64,000 bases of DNA from Terrimonas sp964445775 (lineage in GTDB: Bacteria; Bacteroidota; Bacteroidia; Chitinophagales; Chitinophagaceae). Below, one piece after another: positions 42,285-51,574 of the stretch; the first letter of the stretch is position 1; every line of letters begins with the position of its first letter. Below the pieces are notes generated by a model. That model made no database searches and had not been told where the DNA came from. It saw only the letters and a list, made by a program, of their open reading frames with translations. The stretch is from positions 1-64,000 of the forward strand of contig CAYUMH010000002.1 of NCBI GenBank assembly GCA_964445775.1. The letters run 5' to 3'. Made by a program: the position numbers and the translations under genes.

Positions 42285-45080
42285 TTATAAAATGGAATAG
42301 TTAAATGTTAAGCTGAAGGTTGTACCAAATTTTCTTACGTACCTGTATTCATCTTTACCTTTTTGTAAGCTGGTATTACTATCGGCATTTTGGTAGAAGT
42401 ATTGACGCTGGTTTAAAATATCGCTGACCATTAATCTTAACTCACCTTTTTTGTTCAATACCTTTTTGCCGATCTGGAAATCCAGTACCGGGCGGGGAGC
42501 TTCCCAAACTTCCGGTACACCGCTGTTTACAATATTTACATCACCAACCAGGTATAAACGTTTACCAATCTGGTTAAACAATAAAGTTGCATTTAACCCA
42601 TGTTTTTCTGAATCATACAATAAGCCCAGGTTTAATAAGTAGGGGGACTGGCCTTGCAGGGGTCTGTCAATTTTTAAATTTTCATCTTTAACGCGGCTGT
42701 AGATATAGGCGGCATTAGACTGGAAAGTGAAATTAGACAGGCCGTTGATGAAATCAAGTTTTTTCCTGAACTCCACTTCCACGCCAAAAGCCTTGGCTTG
42801 TTTAGGATTTCTGTAGCTATAGGCACTACCGATACCTAATAAATATTGTTCGATAGGTTTATCAAAGAATTTGTAAAACACACCGGCCGTAAACACTTCA
42901 CCCGCTCTTGGATATAACTCATACCTTAAGTCCAGGTTGGTGATCTTTGTCCTTACCAGTTCGGGGTTACCCGATACACCGGCATTCACTTCAAAGTCGT
43001 ACAGGTTTAACGGAGCTAACTCTCTAAACTCGGGACGAACCACCGTTTGCGAACCGGTTAAACGGATATTGGTAAGGTTGTTTACTTTATACGTAGCGTT
43101 AAAGCCCGGCAATACATCAATTACTTTTGAATGCATATGCCTGTCGTCCCATTTTTTAACACTGCCGATCAATTGATCATAACTTTCAATTCTTGCACCC
43201 CAAACCACACGCAGGTTTTTGGCAAACTGATTATCAAATTGCAGGAAGCCTGCATTCAGGATGGTGTTAGCCATATAGCGGAAGTTCCTGTTCTTAATGG
43301 CATCAAAGGCGATCAGGTTGCTGGTCTCTGAACCATCTCCAAAATTTCCGGGAGCAAATAACTGATCGATCGGTAATTGTCTTAATGCTGCGTTATCGCG
43401 GGGAAGGTAATGAGCGAATAACTGCGCATCAAACAAACGGTCTTTTACCTGCAACATATAACCGCCTTTAACCGATTGGTTATACCCGAAAGCTTTAAAG
43501 CTATAGTTTAAATCACCGCCGGCAGTATAGATATAGTCGCTTAAATTTTGAAATACACGGCTACCACTTTCCTGCGCTAACGTATTACCCATTAAAAACT
43601 GGTAAGCATCATTTGTTCCTGTTGGCCTGGTGTATAAACCACGGCGCTGGTCAGGACTATACGCATCTAAAATATTAAACGCGCCATACCATTTAAATTT
43701 CAAATCTTTTACCAGGGAATGCTCTCCCATTAACTGCGAGGTAAAGAATGTGTTTTGCTTGAAGGTAATTTCAACGCCATCTTTAACATCAGCATGCATA
43801 GCAATACTTACCCCTTCCCTTGTAGTTACATAGTTACTGGTATTAATATTTGCTATTGTTTTAAAAGAGATCTTGTTTAAGGGGTTCAACTGAATAGACA
43901 AGCTGGCCAAACCACCAACCGTTGTTTCCTCATTATACCGGCCATCTTTATAATCATACTCCAGGTCAAACCCTGCACCACCAATTGTCTGGTACCTGTT
44001 AATAATATCAGTGTACCTGTTAGTGCGGTTATAATTAAGACCCAGTGAACCGCCAATTTTTTTACCAAACAAGGTTCCGGTAAAGCCTCCGTTGGCCTGG
44101 AATGAATAGTTAGGCTGGCCATTAACACGTTTCGGTGCCCAGTCATTTTGCAGGTCTTTCCCGATCGCCGTTTTTTCGGCCCTTGTTAACAGGTCAAATG
44201 CTGATTTGGTGGTATAACCGGAAGGCAAGCCTCTTGTTCCGTCATCCCATCCTAACCAATCCAATTTGCCTCCTTTTGCTTTGTAAAAATCTTTACCGGT
44301 AGTTTGAGTATTAAAACCGGTACCTATTTGTACGTTTAAAAAATTTTGCGTGGGAATATCTTTTGTATTTACCTGTATCAAACCACCGGCCCATTCACCG
44401 GGATATTCAGGAACAAAAGCTTTGTTGATAATGATATTGTCGATCATTGCCGACGGGATCATATCAAAAGAAAATGCTTTCCTGTCGGGCTCAGTACTGG
44501 TTAATAATATACCATTTAACATGGCAGCATTATAACGGTCGGCCAAACCACGCACTACCAGGAATTTACCATCCTGTAAACTGGCGCCGGGCGTACGTTT
44601 CAACACCTCACCGGTATTTCTGTCCGGCGAACGGCGGATACTTTCTGAAGATATTACCGAAGCAACGGTATTGGTATTTTTCTGAAAGGCAATAGTAGAA
44701 GAAACAGTTTCCATACGGGCACCTGTTCTTTTTGAACTTACCACAACTCCTTCCAGTTCTTTTGACTGAACGGTCATTACAATATCTAACTCATTCACCT
44801 GGCCGGCTTTTACATCAACATCGGAAATGATTTTTGTTTCATAACCAACAGCCGAAAATTCAATTTCATATTTTTTACCGGCAGCCAACTCAAGGGTATA
44901 GCGGCCTTCAACATTGGTTAATACGGTTTTACCCGCAGCGGCAACTTTTACGTTTACACCTACCAACGGATCATTTTTATCGCCCAATACTTTACCGGTT
45001 AATCGTATGTTTTGTGCGGATAAGGCACTAACCATTAAAATAAGTAAGAAGCTAAATGCGGAACGAAGCCAAAATTGCAT
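42285..45080 (-). CDS. TonB-dependent outer-membrane receptor
   Basis: The 931-residue protein has a signal peptide (about 1-22, ending ALSAQ), a CarboxypepD-regulatory-like domain (about 25-110), a plug domain (about 120-240; GEVLKRTPGASLQDGKFLVVRGLADRYNAAMLNG) and a 22-strand-type beta barrel ending FSLTFNYSIL. It imports a ligand with TonB-ExbBD energy. There is no SusD; the partner is the beta-helix lipoprotein gene 28 bp downstream. I chose the ATG at 45080; an upstream one at 45098 lies between it and the promoter-like box. Confidence 0.92.
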   Translation of the reverse strand: MQFWLRSAFSFLLILMVSALSAQNIRLTGKVLGDKNDPLVGVNVKVAAAGKTVLTNVEGRYTLELAAGKKYEIEFSAVGYETKIISDVDVKAGQVNELDIVMTVQSKELEGVVVSSKRTGARMETVSSTIAFQKNTNTVASVISSESIRRSPDRNTGEVLKRTPGASLQDGKFLVVRGLADRYNAAMLNGILLTSTEPDRKAFSFDMIPSAMIDNIIINKAFVPEYPGEWAGGLIQVNTKDIPTQNFLNVQIGTGFNTQTTGKDFYKAKGGKLDWLGWDDGTRGLPSGYTTKSAFDLLTRAEKTAIGKDLQNDWAPKRVNGQPNYSFQANGGFTGTLFGKKIGGSLGLNYNRTNRYTDIINRYQTIGGAGFDLEYDYKDGRYNEETTVGGLASLSIQLNPLNKISFKTIANINTSNYVTTREGVSIAMHADVKDGVEITFKQNTFFTSQLMGEHSLVKDLKFKWYGAFNILDAYSPDQRRGLYTRPTGTNDAYQFLMGNTLAQESGSRVFQNLSDYIYTAGGDLNYSFKAFGYNQSVKGGYMLQVKDRLFDAQLFAHYLPRDNAALRQLPIDQLFAPGNFGDGSETSNLIAFDAIKNRNFRYMANTILNAGFLQFDNQFAKNLRVVWGARIESYDQLIGSVKKWDDRHMHSKVIDVLPGFNATYKVNNLTNIRLTGSQTVVRPEFRELAPLNLYDFEVNAGVSGNPELVRTKITNLDLRYELYPRAGEVFTAGVFYKFFDKPIEQYLLGIGSAYSYRNPKQAKAFGVEVEFRKKLDFINGLSNFTFQSNAAYIYSRVKDENLKIDRPLQGQSPYLLNLGLLYDSEKHGLNATLLFNQIGKRLYLVGDVNIVNSGVPEVWEAPRPVLDFQIGKKVLNKKGELRLMVSDILNQRQYFYQNADSNTSLQKGKDEYRYVRKFGTTFSLTFNYSIL

Positions 45081-45095
45081 AGCAGTAATTTGCGG

Positions 45096-45103
45096 CAAAA
45101 TTG
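45096..45103 (-). promoter_or_regulatory. Near-consensus -7 box (CAATTTTG) of the TonB receptor operon
   Basis: On the minus strand it matches TAnnTTTG at 7 of 8 positions, 15 nt before the ATG. The proximal 11-bp repeat ends 5 bp upstream, so the repeat array covers the -33 position, as for PhoB-activated promoters. Confidence 0.45.
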
Positions 45104-45108
45104 CTTGT

Positions 45109-45174
45109 AGAAAATGACTGCAATGTTAACGGGAGGTTAAGCAATTATGACCACAATGTTACCGCAATGTTAAC
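45109..45174 (-). promoter_or_regulatory. Array of six 11-bp direct repeats (Pho-box-like operator)
   Basis: Read on the minus strand from 45174: GTTAACATTGC, GGTAACATTGT, GGTCATAATTG, CTTAACCTCCC, GTTAACATTGC, AGTCATTTTCT. These are six contiguous 11-mers; the first and fifth are identical. Head-to-tail 11-bp repeats are the binding pattern of PhoB/OmpR-family activators. A PhoB-like regulator gene is 8 kb away with a related three-repeat site. Confidence 0.75.
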
Positions 45175-45221
45175 AGGTAGATAGTACGCTAGGCGTGAAC
45201 AGTTTAACAGGATATATTAAA

Positions 45222-46652
45222 TTAATGCGTCATGATCGCCTGGCCGATATGAGTAACATCCTCTGCTGTATTAGACATAATAACTATACCCAGCTGCCTT
45301 TTTTTATCAAAAGCCACAAAAGACCTGAACCCGCCTGTACCTCCCGAATGGTACAAGTAGGAAGTCTGGCCCGGTAAGGCAACCCTCCAGCCCAGTCCCA
45401 TGATATTATCTTTACCGGTAAAAGTGGTTTGGTGTGTCAACCGGATAGCTTTATCTAATGTACTATGCATTATTCCTAATTGCGCTTTTGTATATTTTGC
45501 CATATCACTCACTGTAGAACGGATAGCCCCGGAGCCTTGTAAGGAGGCTAAATTCCAGACAGGAGTAACCTCACCTTTTTCATCGTAGCCCCGTGCCAGT
45601 AGCAGGCTGTCACGGTCATTCAGTTCTATTTTTGTAGCGCTCATTTTCAGTGGCTTACAAACCTGGTTAATAATAAGCTGTTCAAAGGATTGATGAGCCC
45701 GTTGCGATAAAATATAGCCCAAAAGTCCCGCGCCCAGGTTAGAGTAGGCAAATTTTGTTCCCGGCTTCTGCGCGGATTGATACCGTTGCAGAAAACTGAA
45801 CAAAGAGTCTTTCCGGTAATGACTGTAAGGGTCTTTCGGATTTACATTACCCCAAAAAATGTTTTCCGGCAACCGGGGTAAGCCGGCCGTATGGTTTGAC
45901 AGATGTTCCAGAGTAATATATTCACCACCAAACTGCAGGCCTGTAATATTTTTTGGCAGGTATTTGCTCACAGGATCATGTAAGTTCACCTGCTTAGCTA
46001 TTAAAGCCCTGGCCAGTAAAAGCGAGGTAAAGGTTTTGGTTACCGACCCGATCTCAAATATTGTTTTTTCCGGGTCAGGCAATTGCTGGTTGCCCCTGGC
46101 CGTTTCGCCATAACTATAATATTTTGTTATGCCTTTATCAATGACGGCTATACAAATACCACTTGTATGAGACTGTTGTATATAGGGCCTCACATGTTGC
46201 TCAACGAGGCTATCCATTGCTGAGGTCATCGGATTATTGGAAACAACCCTTTCCGGCTTTGTTGTTCTTATAACCGGTACTGCCTGGAAATTAAACTGTG
46301 CTATTTTCCCGGCTCTATCAAGCCTTAAAAAAAGTACCTGGGTATCATTTTCAAAAACAGCTGTATAGGTAATGGCGCTATCAAGTATTTCCCTTTGTTT
46401 GAGCGTTATCCATTGGCCTGTCCGGGCATAAAACCGGCTCATCCCTTCCGTAAAAGCAGTAGCATTGATTCTTTGCTGATAGGCTGTATTGGCCAGCAAA
46501 TAGGTATTGAGGGGTTCACGGGTATTAAAGGTTTGCTTAATCAGCAAGGCAACAGAATCGTAACTGGTTTGTTGTTGCGCTATTGTAGGTAAGCTGGCAA
46601 TACCTAAGTATAAAATCCAAGCGAGTCCGAAAAATATATGCCTCATTTGCAT
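45222..46652 (-). CDS. Secreted serine hydrolase (class C beta-lactamase family)
   Basis: The 476-residue product has a signal peptide (about 1-25), an N-terminal DUF3887-like domain (about 28-130) and a class C beta-lactamase-type domain. The nucleophile is S in FEIGSVTKTFTSL (SxxK), the second motif is YSN in KFAYSNLGAGLLGYIL, and the third is HSGGTGGF. Such proteins are usually esterases or D-Ala-D-Ala peptidases rather than antibiotic-hydrolysing enzymes. Confidence 0.88.
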   Translation of the reverse strand: MQMRHIFFGLAWILYLGIASLPTIAQQQTSYDSVALLIKQTFNTREPLNTYLLANTAYQQRINATAFTEGMSRFYARTGQWITLKQREILDSAITYTAVFENDTQVLFLRLDRAGKIAQFNFQAVPVIRTTKPERVVSNNPMTSAMDSLVEQHVRPYIQQSHTSGICIAVIDKGITKYYSYGETARGNQQLPDPEKTIFEIGSVTKTFTSLLLARALIAKQVNLHDPVSKYLPKNITGLQFGGEYITLEHLSNHTAGLPRLPENIFWGNVNPKDPYSHYRKDSLFSFLQRYQSAQKPGTKFAYSNLGAGLLGYILSQRAHQSFEQLIINQVCKPLKMSATKIELNDRDSLLLARGYDEKGEVTPVWNLASLQGSGAIRSTVSDMAKYTKAQLGIMHSTLDKAIRLTHQTTFTGKDNIMGLGWRVALPGQTSYLYHSGGTGGFRSFVAFDKKRQLGIVIMSNTAEDVTHIGQAIMTH

Positions 46653-46766
46653 TTACAATTTTTAGTGTCTGCAATTTTGATATGTTTTTTACTTATCTCT
46701 CTTTCAACACTAACCATGAAACGCAATACCCTTCCTCACAATACCTGCAACCATATTGCTCATTTA

Positions 46767-47390
46767 TCATTTCACCGGCTCCCGTAAGATCGTTTTCAGT
46801 TTTTCCGGTGCCGTTTTCCTGAAGTCAGATAAATATATTTCGTGGTGCAGGCCGTTCCTGCCCAGTTTATTGGCCGTTGTAAAAGCCATGATCTGCTGTA
46901 AGGTTTCCGGCTCTGTTGCAAAAGGACCAATATGTAAGATCTGTACACATTTACCCTCGCTCATCGTATACAACTCCATCCGGTTCACCAGCGGGTTGTT
47001 CTTTTTAGCCATCACTGTTTCTTTAGACGCTTCCAGATCATTTTGGGTTACAAAGTCGGGGAGAAGGATCAATAAGCGGTATTCCCATTCACTCCGGGGA
47101 ATATCAACTGGGGCATTGGACATGTTTTTACCGGCATATTTGTTTTCATCATACCACCAAAGCCCCTCCAGTTTAGACACTACAAAGTCATTACCACCTG
47201 CTTTACAGGCAAATTTCAGGGTATAGGCTGTTGAGTAAAGCGCTTCAATGTAGGCAGCAAATGCTTCACCGGAAGGATCGCCCTTACCGGTTATACTGAT
47301 ATACTGCGCCGGTTCTATCTCTACTATCTCAGGTTTTGTTTTTGCCGTAAAATAGGTTTTGTACTTTTTAGCCAGGTCAAGCTTTTCCAT
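46767..47390 (-). CDS. GyrI-like small-molecule-binding protein
   Basis: The 207-residue soluble protein has the GyrI-like/SOUL-type fold signature (YISITGKGDPSGEAFAAYIEALYSTAY, VQILHIGPFATEPETLQQIM, HHEIYLSDFRKTAPEKLKTI). Stand-alone GyrI-like proteins bind or hydrolyse small hydrophobic ligands. No DNA-binding domain is attached. Confidence 0.85.
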   Translation of the reverse strand: MEKLDLAKKYKTYFTAKTKPEIVEIEPAQYISITGKGDPSGEAFAAYIEALYSTAYTLKFACKAGGNDFVVSKLEGLWWYDENKYAGKNMSNAPVDIPRSEWEYRLLILLPDFVTQNDLEASKETVMAKKNNPLVNRMELYTMSEGKCVQILHIGPFATEPETLQQIMAFTTANKLGRNGLHHEIYLSDFRKTAPEKLKTILREPVK

Positions 47391-47520
47391 AGTATGCGGT
47401 ATATAGTATGAAGATAACAGAATATAGTATTAAGATAATAGTATGCAGACGTGGTACAGACATAACAGTCCGGTGGCTTTATCCGGGATACGTTTTAATG
47501 TAAACACACTATAACTGATC

Positions 47521-48777
47521 TTATTTTAGCTTTTCTACCGCCGATTGTAAGGATTGTAGCATGGCCGGTATTTCTTCCTTTTTACAGGTACCGATACTCA
47601 ACCTGTACCAGGCACTTGTTTTGTCAGCGCCAAAGGCAGAAAAAGGTACCAGTGCTATTTTCGCTTCATCTAAAATATAGCTGGTCACATCTGCCTGGGT
47701 TTGTAAAACGGTTCCTTCCGCAGTGGTTTTGCCGGCCAGGTCAATTTTTACCGTTAAATAAATGGCCGCTTCAGGAGCAATGGCCGTTACCGGTAACCCT
47801 TTTTGCTGCATAGCTATAATACCATCATATATTGTTCTTAAACGGTATTCCGTTTCGGTTTTAAAATGTTGCAGGAAAGCATCGATAGCTGGCTGGTTCT
47901 TTAAAAACTTAGCCGTGGCCTTTTGCTCCGCCATGGGCGCCCAGGCACCGATATGCGTAAGAATAGCTTTCATTTTAGCAATTACTTTGGCAGGGCCCAG
48001 GCTCCAGCCCACCCGAACACCGGTAGCAGCAAATACTTTGCTGATCGCATCAATGTAAATGGTATACGGTTTCATTGCTGCACGTAAGGATACCGGATCA
48101 TGGTGTTGTATATCGCCATAAGTAAGCTGACCATACATCTGGTCATATAACAGGTATAACTTTTTCTCATCGGCACCACGGCGATTGTTCTCTGCTATTA
48201 CCAGGTCGCAGATGGCTGCCAACTCTTCCTTACGGAAAGTAGTGCCGGTAGGATTTTGCGGAGAACACAAAGCCAGCAGGCTGATCTCCTGAATATGAGG
48301 TGCAATATCAGCAGCAGTGGGCATGAAGTTATTGGCCTCACCGGCTTCTACCACAATATGTTTTCCTTTTACAAAATGGGTGTAATGGTTATTATTCCAG
48401 CTGGGTACCGCATATAATATGCTATCGTTCTCGTCACAAACAGCACGGAACACGGCATATATCAGGGGACGTCCGCCGGAAGCCACCAGTATCTCATCCA
48501 GGCCATATTCAAGACCCGCCGTTTGTTTTGTAAAAGCGGCAATAGATTCCCGCAGGTCCAGGTTGCCTTCTGCTAATGGATAATTGGTCAGGTGCTGACG
48601 ATAGGCTTCTACTATATCATCTTCCAGTTGCTGTGGTATGGGAAATATGGCCGGGTCAAAATCACCGATAGTAAAATTGTATATCTTATGTCCCTGTCTT
48701 ATTTTTTCTTTTATTTCTCCACCCAGTTTTACAATTTCAGAGCCGATCAGTGTTTCCGATAAATGCGAAAGTTTCAT
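47521..48777 (-). CDS. PLP-dependent aminotransferase (class I/II)
   Basis: The 418-residue enzyme has the fold-type I layout: NFTIGDFDPAIFP, NYPLAEGNLDLRESIAAF, an Asn in SPQNPTGT, and the Schiff-base Lys in IDAISKVFAATGVRVGWSLG. It is related to aspartate-type aminotransferases; the substrate is not clear. The ORF allows an ATG two codons upstream (48783). Confidence 0.88.
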   Translation of the reverse strand: MKLSHLSETLIGSEIVKLGGEIKEKIRQGHKIYNFTIGDFDPAIFPIPQQLEDDIVEAYRQHLTNYPLAEGNLDLRESIAAFTKQTAGLEYGLDEILVASGGRPLIYAVFRAVCDENDSILYAVPSWNNNHYTHFVKGKHIVVEAGEANNFMPTAADIAPHIQEISLLALCSPQNPTGTTFRKEELAAICDLVIAENNRRGADEKKLYLLYDQMYGQLTYGDIQHHDPVSLRAAMKPYTIYIDAISKVFAATGVRVGWSLGPAKVIAKMKAILTHIGAWAPMAEQKATAKFLKNQPAIDAFLQHFKTETEYRLRTIYDGIIAMQQKGLPVTAIAPEAAIYLTVKIDLAGKTTAEGTVLQTQADVTSYILDEAKIALVPFSAFGADKTSAWYRLSIGTCKKEEIPAMLQSLQSAVEKLK

Positions 48778-48915
48778 GAACAAAAATGTTTTTCATGCAT
48801 TGACAAGGCAATGGCAAGTATGAATAAATCTATGGTATACAGGCCGCAAAAATAACCCAAACAAAATACTTTGCCGTATAAAAACTTGTTATGCTCTTTA
48901 GCCAGGCAGTTTGTT

Positions 48916-49671
48916 TTATTGTAACACTTTAATTTCCACCCGCATGTTTTCTCTTTGTTGTTGCTGATCAACTGGGTTAGGGTGAAGTGGCTGACTATTA
49001 CCTACTCCTTTATGTTGCAGGCGGCCGGCCGGTATACCCTTTTGCTGTAAGAGATCGGCAATGAGCTTAGCCCTTGCCTGTGACAGTTTATAAAACTTAT
49101 CGTTGGGGCCGATTATTTTTTTACCCTGCAGGTTAATATGGCCCACTATTTCAAAACGGGCATCCGGGAAAGTATTCAGTTCATTGAACAGTTGATCCAG
49201 GTAGGGTTCCGAAGCCGGGTCAATTTCTGCCCTGTCCGGCAAAAAACGGATCGTAAAATTATTGATGGTTTTTATAACGGCAGGTGGCATTGTTTTATCA
49301 GCCACAGGTTGCAGGCGCAGTTTTATTTCCACCTTCCGGTTATCCTCTAAAGCGGTACCAAAGCCGGTTGTTTCGCCGGCTGCCAGCTGGTTACCGGTAC
49401 TGCAATTGGCTACATCTTCAAAAATGGCGGCCACTGTTGCCACTCTTCTTTGTGCCAGTATTTTATTATTCTGCGTACTGCCTACCGTATCGGCATATCC
49501 TTTAAAGCTGATCACGCAAACCGTATTGGCCCTGTAACCGGCCAGGGTAGTTTGCTGCTCCGGTGTTAAGGTAAAAACATTATTATCAAAATATACGTTA
49601 ATGGTGGTATCGGCCTGCGCCTGTACTAATGTTGCTGCAGCCAGGCTGAAAAATAAAGTGATCGCTTTCAT
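48916..49671 (-). CDS. Periplasmic/outer-membrane protein with two OmpA-like domains
   Basis: The 251-residue product has a signal peptide (MKAITLFFSLAAATLVQAQ) and two consecutive OmpA-like peptidoglycan-binding domains. Domain 1 is about 24-118 (INVYFDNNVFTL; FKGYADTVGSTQNNKILAQRRV). Domain 2 is about 137-250 (FTIRFLPDRAEI; FEIVGHINLQGKK; LSQARAKLIADLLQQKGIPA). There is no beta barrel. Two OmpA domains in one small secreted protein are uncommon and could bridge peptidoglycan strands. Confidence 0.85.
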   Translation of the reverse strand: MKAITLFFSLAAATLVQAQADTTINVYFDNNVFTLTPEQQTTLAGYRANTVCVISFKGYADTVGSTQNNKILAQRRVATVAAIFEDVANCSTGNQLAAGETTGFGTALEDNRKVEIKLRLQPVADKTMPPAVIKTINNFTIRFLPDRAEIDPASEPYLDQLFNELNTFPDARFEIVGHINLQGKKIIGPNDKFYKLSQARAKLIADLLQQKGIPAGRLQHKGVGNSQPLHPNPVDQQQQRENMRVEIKVLQ

Positions 49672-49836
49672 GTGATATGGGTATTACCTGAATAATTTTA
49701 GAGGACTCTTTACCGTATAAAAATAAACAAACCTCCACAGCTTTCATCAACCATATATCATAAACTTATGGCGGCATTATAAACCATTTGGTATAACTTG
49801 CAACCCGATTGTATTACCGTAGAAAATACGCATTTC

Positions 49837-50847
49837 ATGAAAATAGTTTCGTACGTAAAAGAAGGAAGTGAACAATTAGGTGTTTTAGTGAATGGCCTGG
49901 TATATGATATGGATGTATTGCATCCGGATATGCCTAACTCCATGAATATGTTTTTAATGTACTGGGACAATGTGTACCCCGTTGCCAAAGCCGGCGTACA
50001 GATGATATTGGATGGCAAACGAGGTACAGGCTCGGGCATACCGGTGAATGAGTTACAATTACTGGCCCCTGTACCCTTCCCTACCAGCTGCCGCGATGGG
50101 TATGCTTTCCGCCAGCACGTAGCAGCTGCGCGTCGCAACCGCAAGGTGGACATGATAGCCGAGTTTGACCAATACCCCATTTTTTATTTTACCAACCATC
50201 ATACCATACAGGGACCGGGTCCAATACAATGTATGCCCGATCATTTTGAAAAACTGGATTTTGAATTGGAAGCCGCTATCGTTATTTGTAAACAGGGCCG
50301 TAATATTCCTGCCGAACAGGCTGATGAATATATAGGCGGCCTGATGATCATGAACGATATGAGTGCCCGCCGTTTACAAATGGAAGAGATGTTGTTAAAC
50401 CTGGGCCCGGCCAAGGGTAAGGACTTTGCCACCGTTATCGGCCCCTGGCTGGTTACACTAGACGAGCTGGAACAGTTTGAAATACCTGCCAAAGCCAACC
50501 ATACCGGGCGTAGCTGGAACCTGACCATGACCTGTAAAGTAAATGGTGTGGAAGTAAGCCGTGGTAATGTGGGTGATATGGACTGGACCTTTGCTGAAAT
50601 TATTGAACGGGCATCTTATGGTGTAACCCTTTACCCGGGCGATGTGATCGGCAGCGGCACCGTTGGCACCGGCTGCTTTTTAGAGTTAAACGGTACCGGT
50701 AAGTTAAACGATCCCAATTACTCCGAACAATGGCTGCAGCCTAATGATGTGGTAGAGATGGAGATAGACAACCTGGGTACACTCAATAATACCATTATTG
50801 CCGAAGAAACTAACTGGAGCATTTTACAACAGAAAAAAGCACTATAG
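49837..50847 (+). CDS. Fumarylacetoacetate hydrolase (FAH) family protein
   Basis: The 336-residue protein shows the FAH-type metal site (DFELEAAIVICKQGRNI) followed by LMIMNDMSARRLQ, KGKDFATVIGPWLVT and the late motif VIGSGTVGTGCFLELNG. FAH-family enzymes cleave or decarboxylate 1,3-diketo or 2-oxo acids in aromatic breakdown. The ATG at 49837 begins MKIVSYVKEG, typical of the family; the ORF from TTG 49798 is rejected. Confidence 0.88.
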   Translation: MKIVSYVKEGSEQLGVLVNGLVYDMDVLHPDMPNSMNMFLMYWDNVYPVAKAGVQMILDGKRGTGSGIPVNELQLLAPVPFPTSCRDGYAFRQHVAAARRNRKVDMIAEFDQYPIFYFTNHHTIQGPGPIQCMPDHFEKLDFELEAAIVICKQGRNIPAEQADEYIGGLMIMNDMSARRLQMEEMLLNLGPAKGKDFATVIGPWLVTLDELEQFEIPAKANHTGRSWNLTMTCKVNGVEVSRGNVGDMDWTFAEIIERASYGVTLYPGDVIGSGTVGTGCFLELNGTGKLNDPNYSEQWLQPNDVVEMEIDNLGTLNNTIIAEETNWSILQQKKAL

Positions 50848-50848
50848 T

Positions 50849-50874
50849 AAAAAGGAACCCTCGGGTTCCTTTTT
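50849..50874 (+). terminator. Terminator after the FAH gene
   Basis: An 11-bp perfect stem AAAAAGGAACC/GGTTCCTTTTT with loop CTCG. It starts next to the stop codon and its right arm supplies the T-run. Confidence 0.85.
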
Positions 50875-50894
50875 CATGTATAACTGATATTATC

Positions 50895-51092
50895 CTAGTT
50901 AATCATTGGGTAAAAAATCAAATGACATATCCCTCCATAATAATTCTGGGCAATAGTGGCCGTCAGTGATTGTGCCGCTCCGTTGGCCCATTTATAGTTC
51001 AGTACTTTTATATTGCCACAGGTAAAAGGATAAGCGGCATTGTTGCCTTGATTTTTTGTAAAAGCCGTTTTAGTGATCGCAATCTTCGGCAT
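50895..51092 (-). CDS. Possible small ORF downstream of the MerC-like gene
   Basis: A 65-codon frame (MPKIAITKTAFTKNQGNNA...) overlaps the end of the MerC-like gene by 23 bp and fills the otherwise empty space to the terminator at 50874. It has no signal peptide or known motif. It may be a real small gene or the end of a decayed one. Confidence 0.25.
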   Translation of the reverse strand: MPKIAITKTAFTKNQGNNAAYPFTCGNIKVLNYKWANGAAQSLTATIAQNYYGGICHLIFYPMIN

Positions 51093-51462
51093 GAGCGTGA
51101 TTATGACCACGACATAAGCGGTAGTTTAAAAAGTGGGCCGATACAATGAAGCCTACGGCAGGAATTAACAGCCAGTTCTCATGATGCGCAAAGAACAGTT
51201 TGGCACATAAGGCTACCATACCCAATACAAACAATATAACCGGCAACATTTTGTGGTGGTGCCCCTTGTAACCATGGTACAATGAATAGGCCCCGATAAT
51301 AAAAGCCAGTAATACCATACCCGCTTCGAACCAAATGTTGTGAATAATGTTAATACCAAACAGCGGTAAGCTGCTCAAAAACAAGGGCAGCAATGCACAA
51401 TGTATCGCACAGGCTATAGAAGCCGTAATCCCCAACGCATCCCAATTGATCTTAAAATTCAT
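51070..51462 (-). CDS. MerC-domain membrane protein
   Basis: The 130-residue product has four membrane helices and the MerC pattern (DALGITASIACAIHCALLPLF, with Cys pairs in helix 1) and a His/Cys-rich tail (RGHNHAHAEDCDH). MerC proteins carry mercury or other soft metals. The divergent SCO1 and Fur genes suggest copper or zinc handling rather than mercury, as there is no merA. Start 51462 (MNFKINWDALG) is supported by a -7 box 9 nt upstream. Confidence 0.85.
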   Translation of the reverse strand: MNFKINWDALGITASIACAIHCALLPLFLSSLPLFGINIIHNIWFEAGMVLLAFIIGAYSLYHGYKGHHHKMLPVILFVLGMVALCAKLFFAHHENWLLIPAVGFIVSAHFLNYRLCRGHNHAHAEDCDH

Positions 51463-51471
51463 AAAGGACAG

Positions 51472-51479
51472 CAAAGATA
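51472..51479 (-). promoter_or_regulatory. -7 promoter box (TATCTTTG) of the MerC-like gene
   Basis: A perfect TAnnTTTG on the minus strand, 9 nt before the ATG. It faces away from the SCO1 promoter at 51552. Confidence 0.55.
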
Positions 51480-51551
51480 AATAAAAGCAACAATGTTGCA
51501 AAATTTAATCATTTAATTCTTTTTTCCGCCTGTAATTGGCTGCATCGGTTG

Positions 51552-51559
51552 TACCTTTG
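51552..51559 (+). promoter_or_regulatory. -7 promoter box (TACCTTTG) of the SCO1/Fur operon
   Basis: A perfect TAnnTTTG, 15 nt before the SCO1 ATG. A Fur-family operator would be expected in the 70 bp between the divergent boxes, but I see no clear palindrome. Confidence 0.55.
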
Positions 51560-51574
51560 CAGCAAATTTCAGGT

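Noticed and set aside
51480..51551. Fur box between the divergent MerC and SCO1 promoters
   Set aside because: I could not find a convincing palindrome or 7-1-7 motif in the interval.
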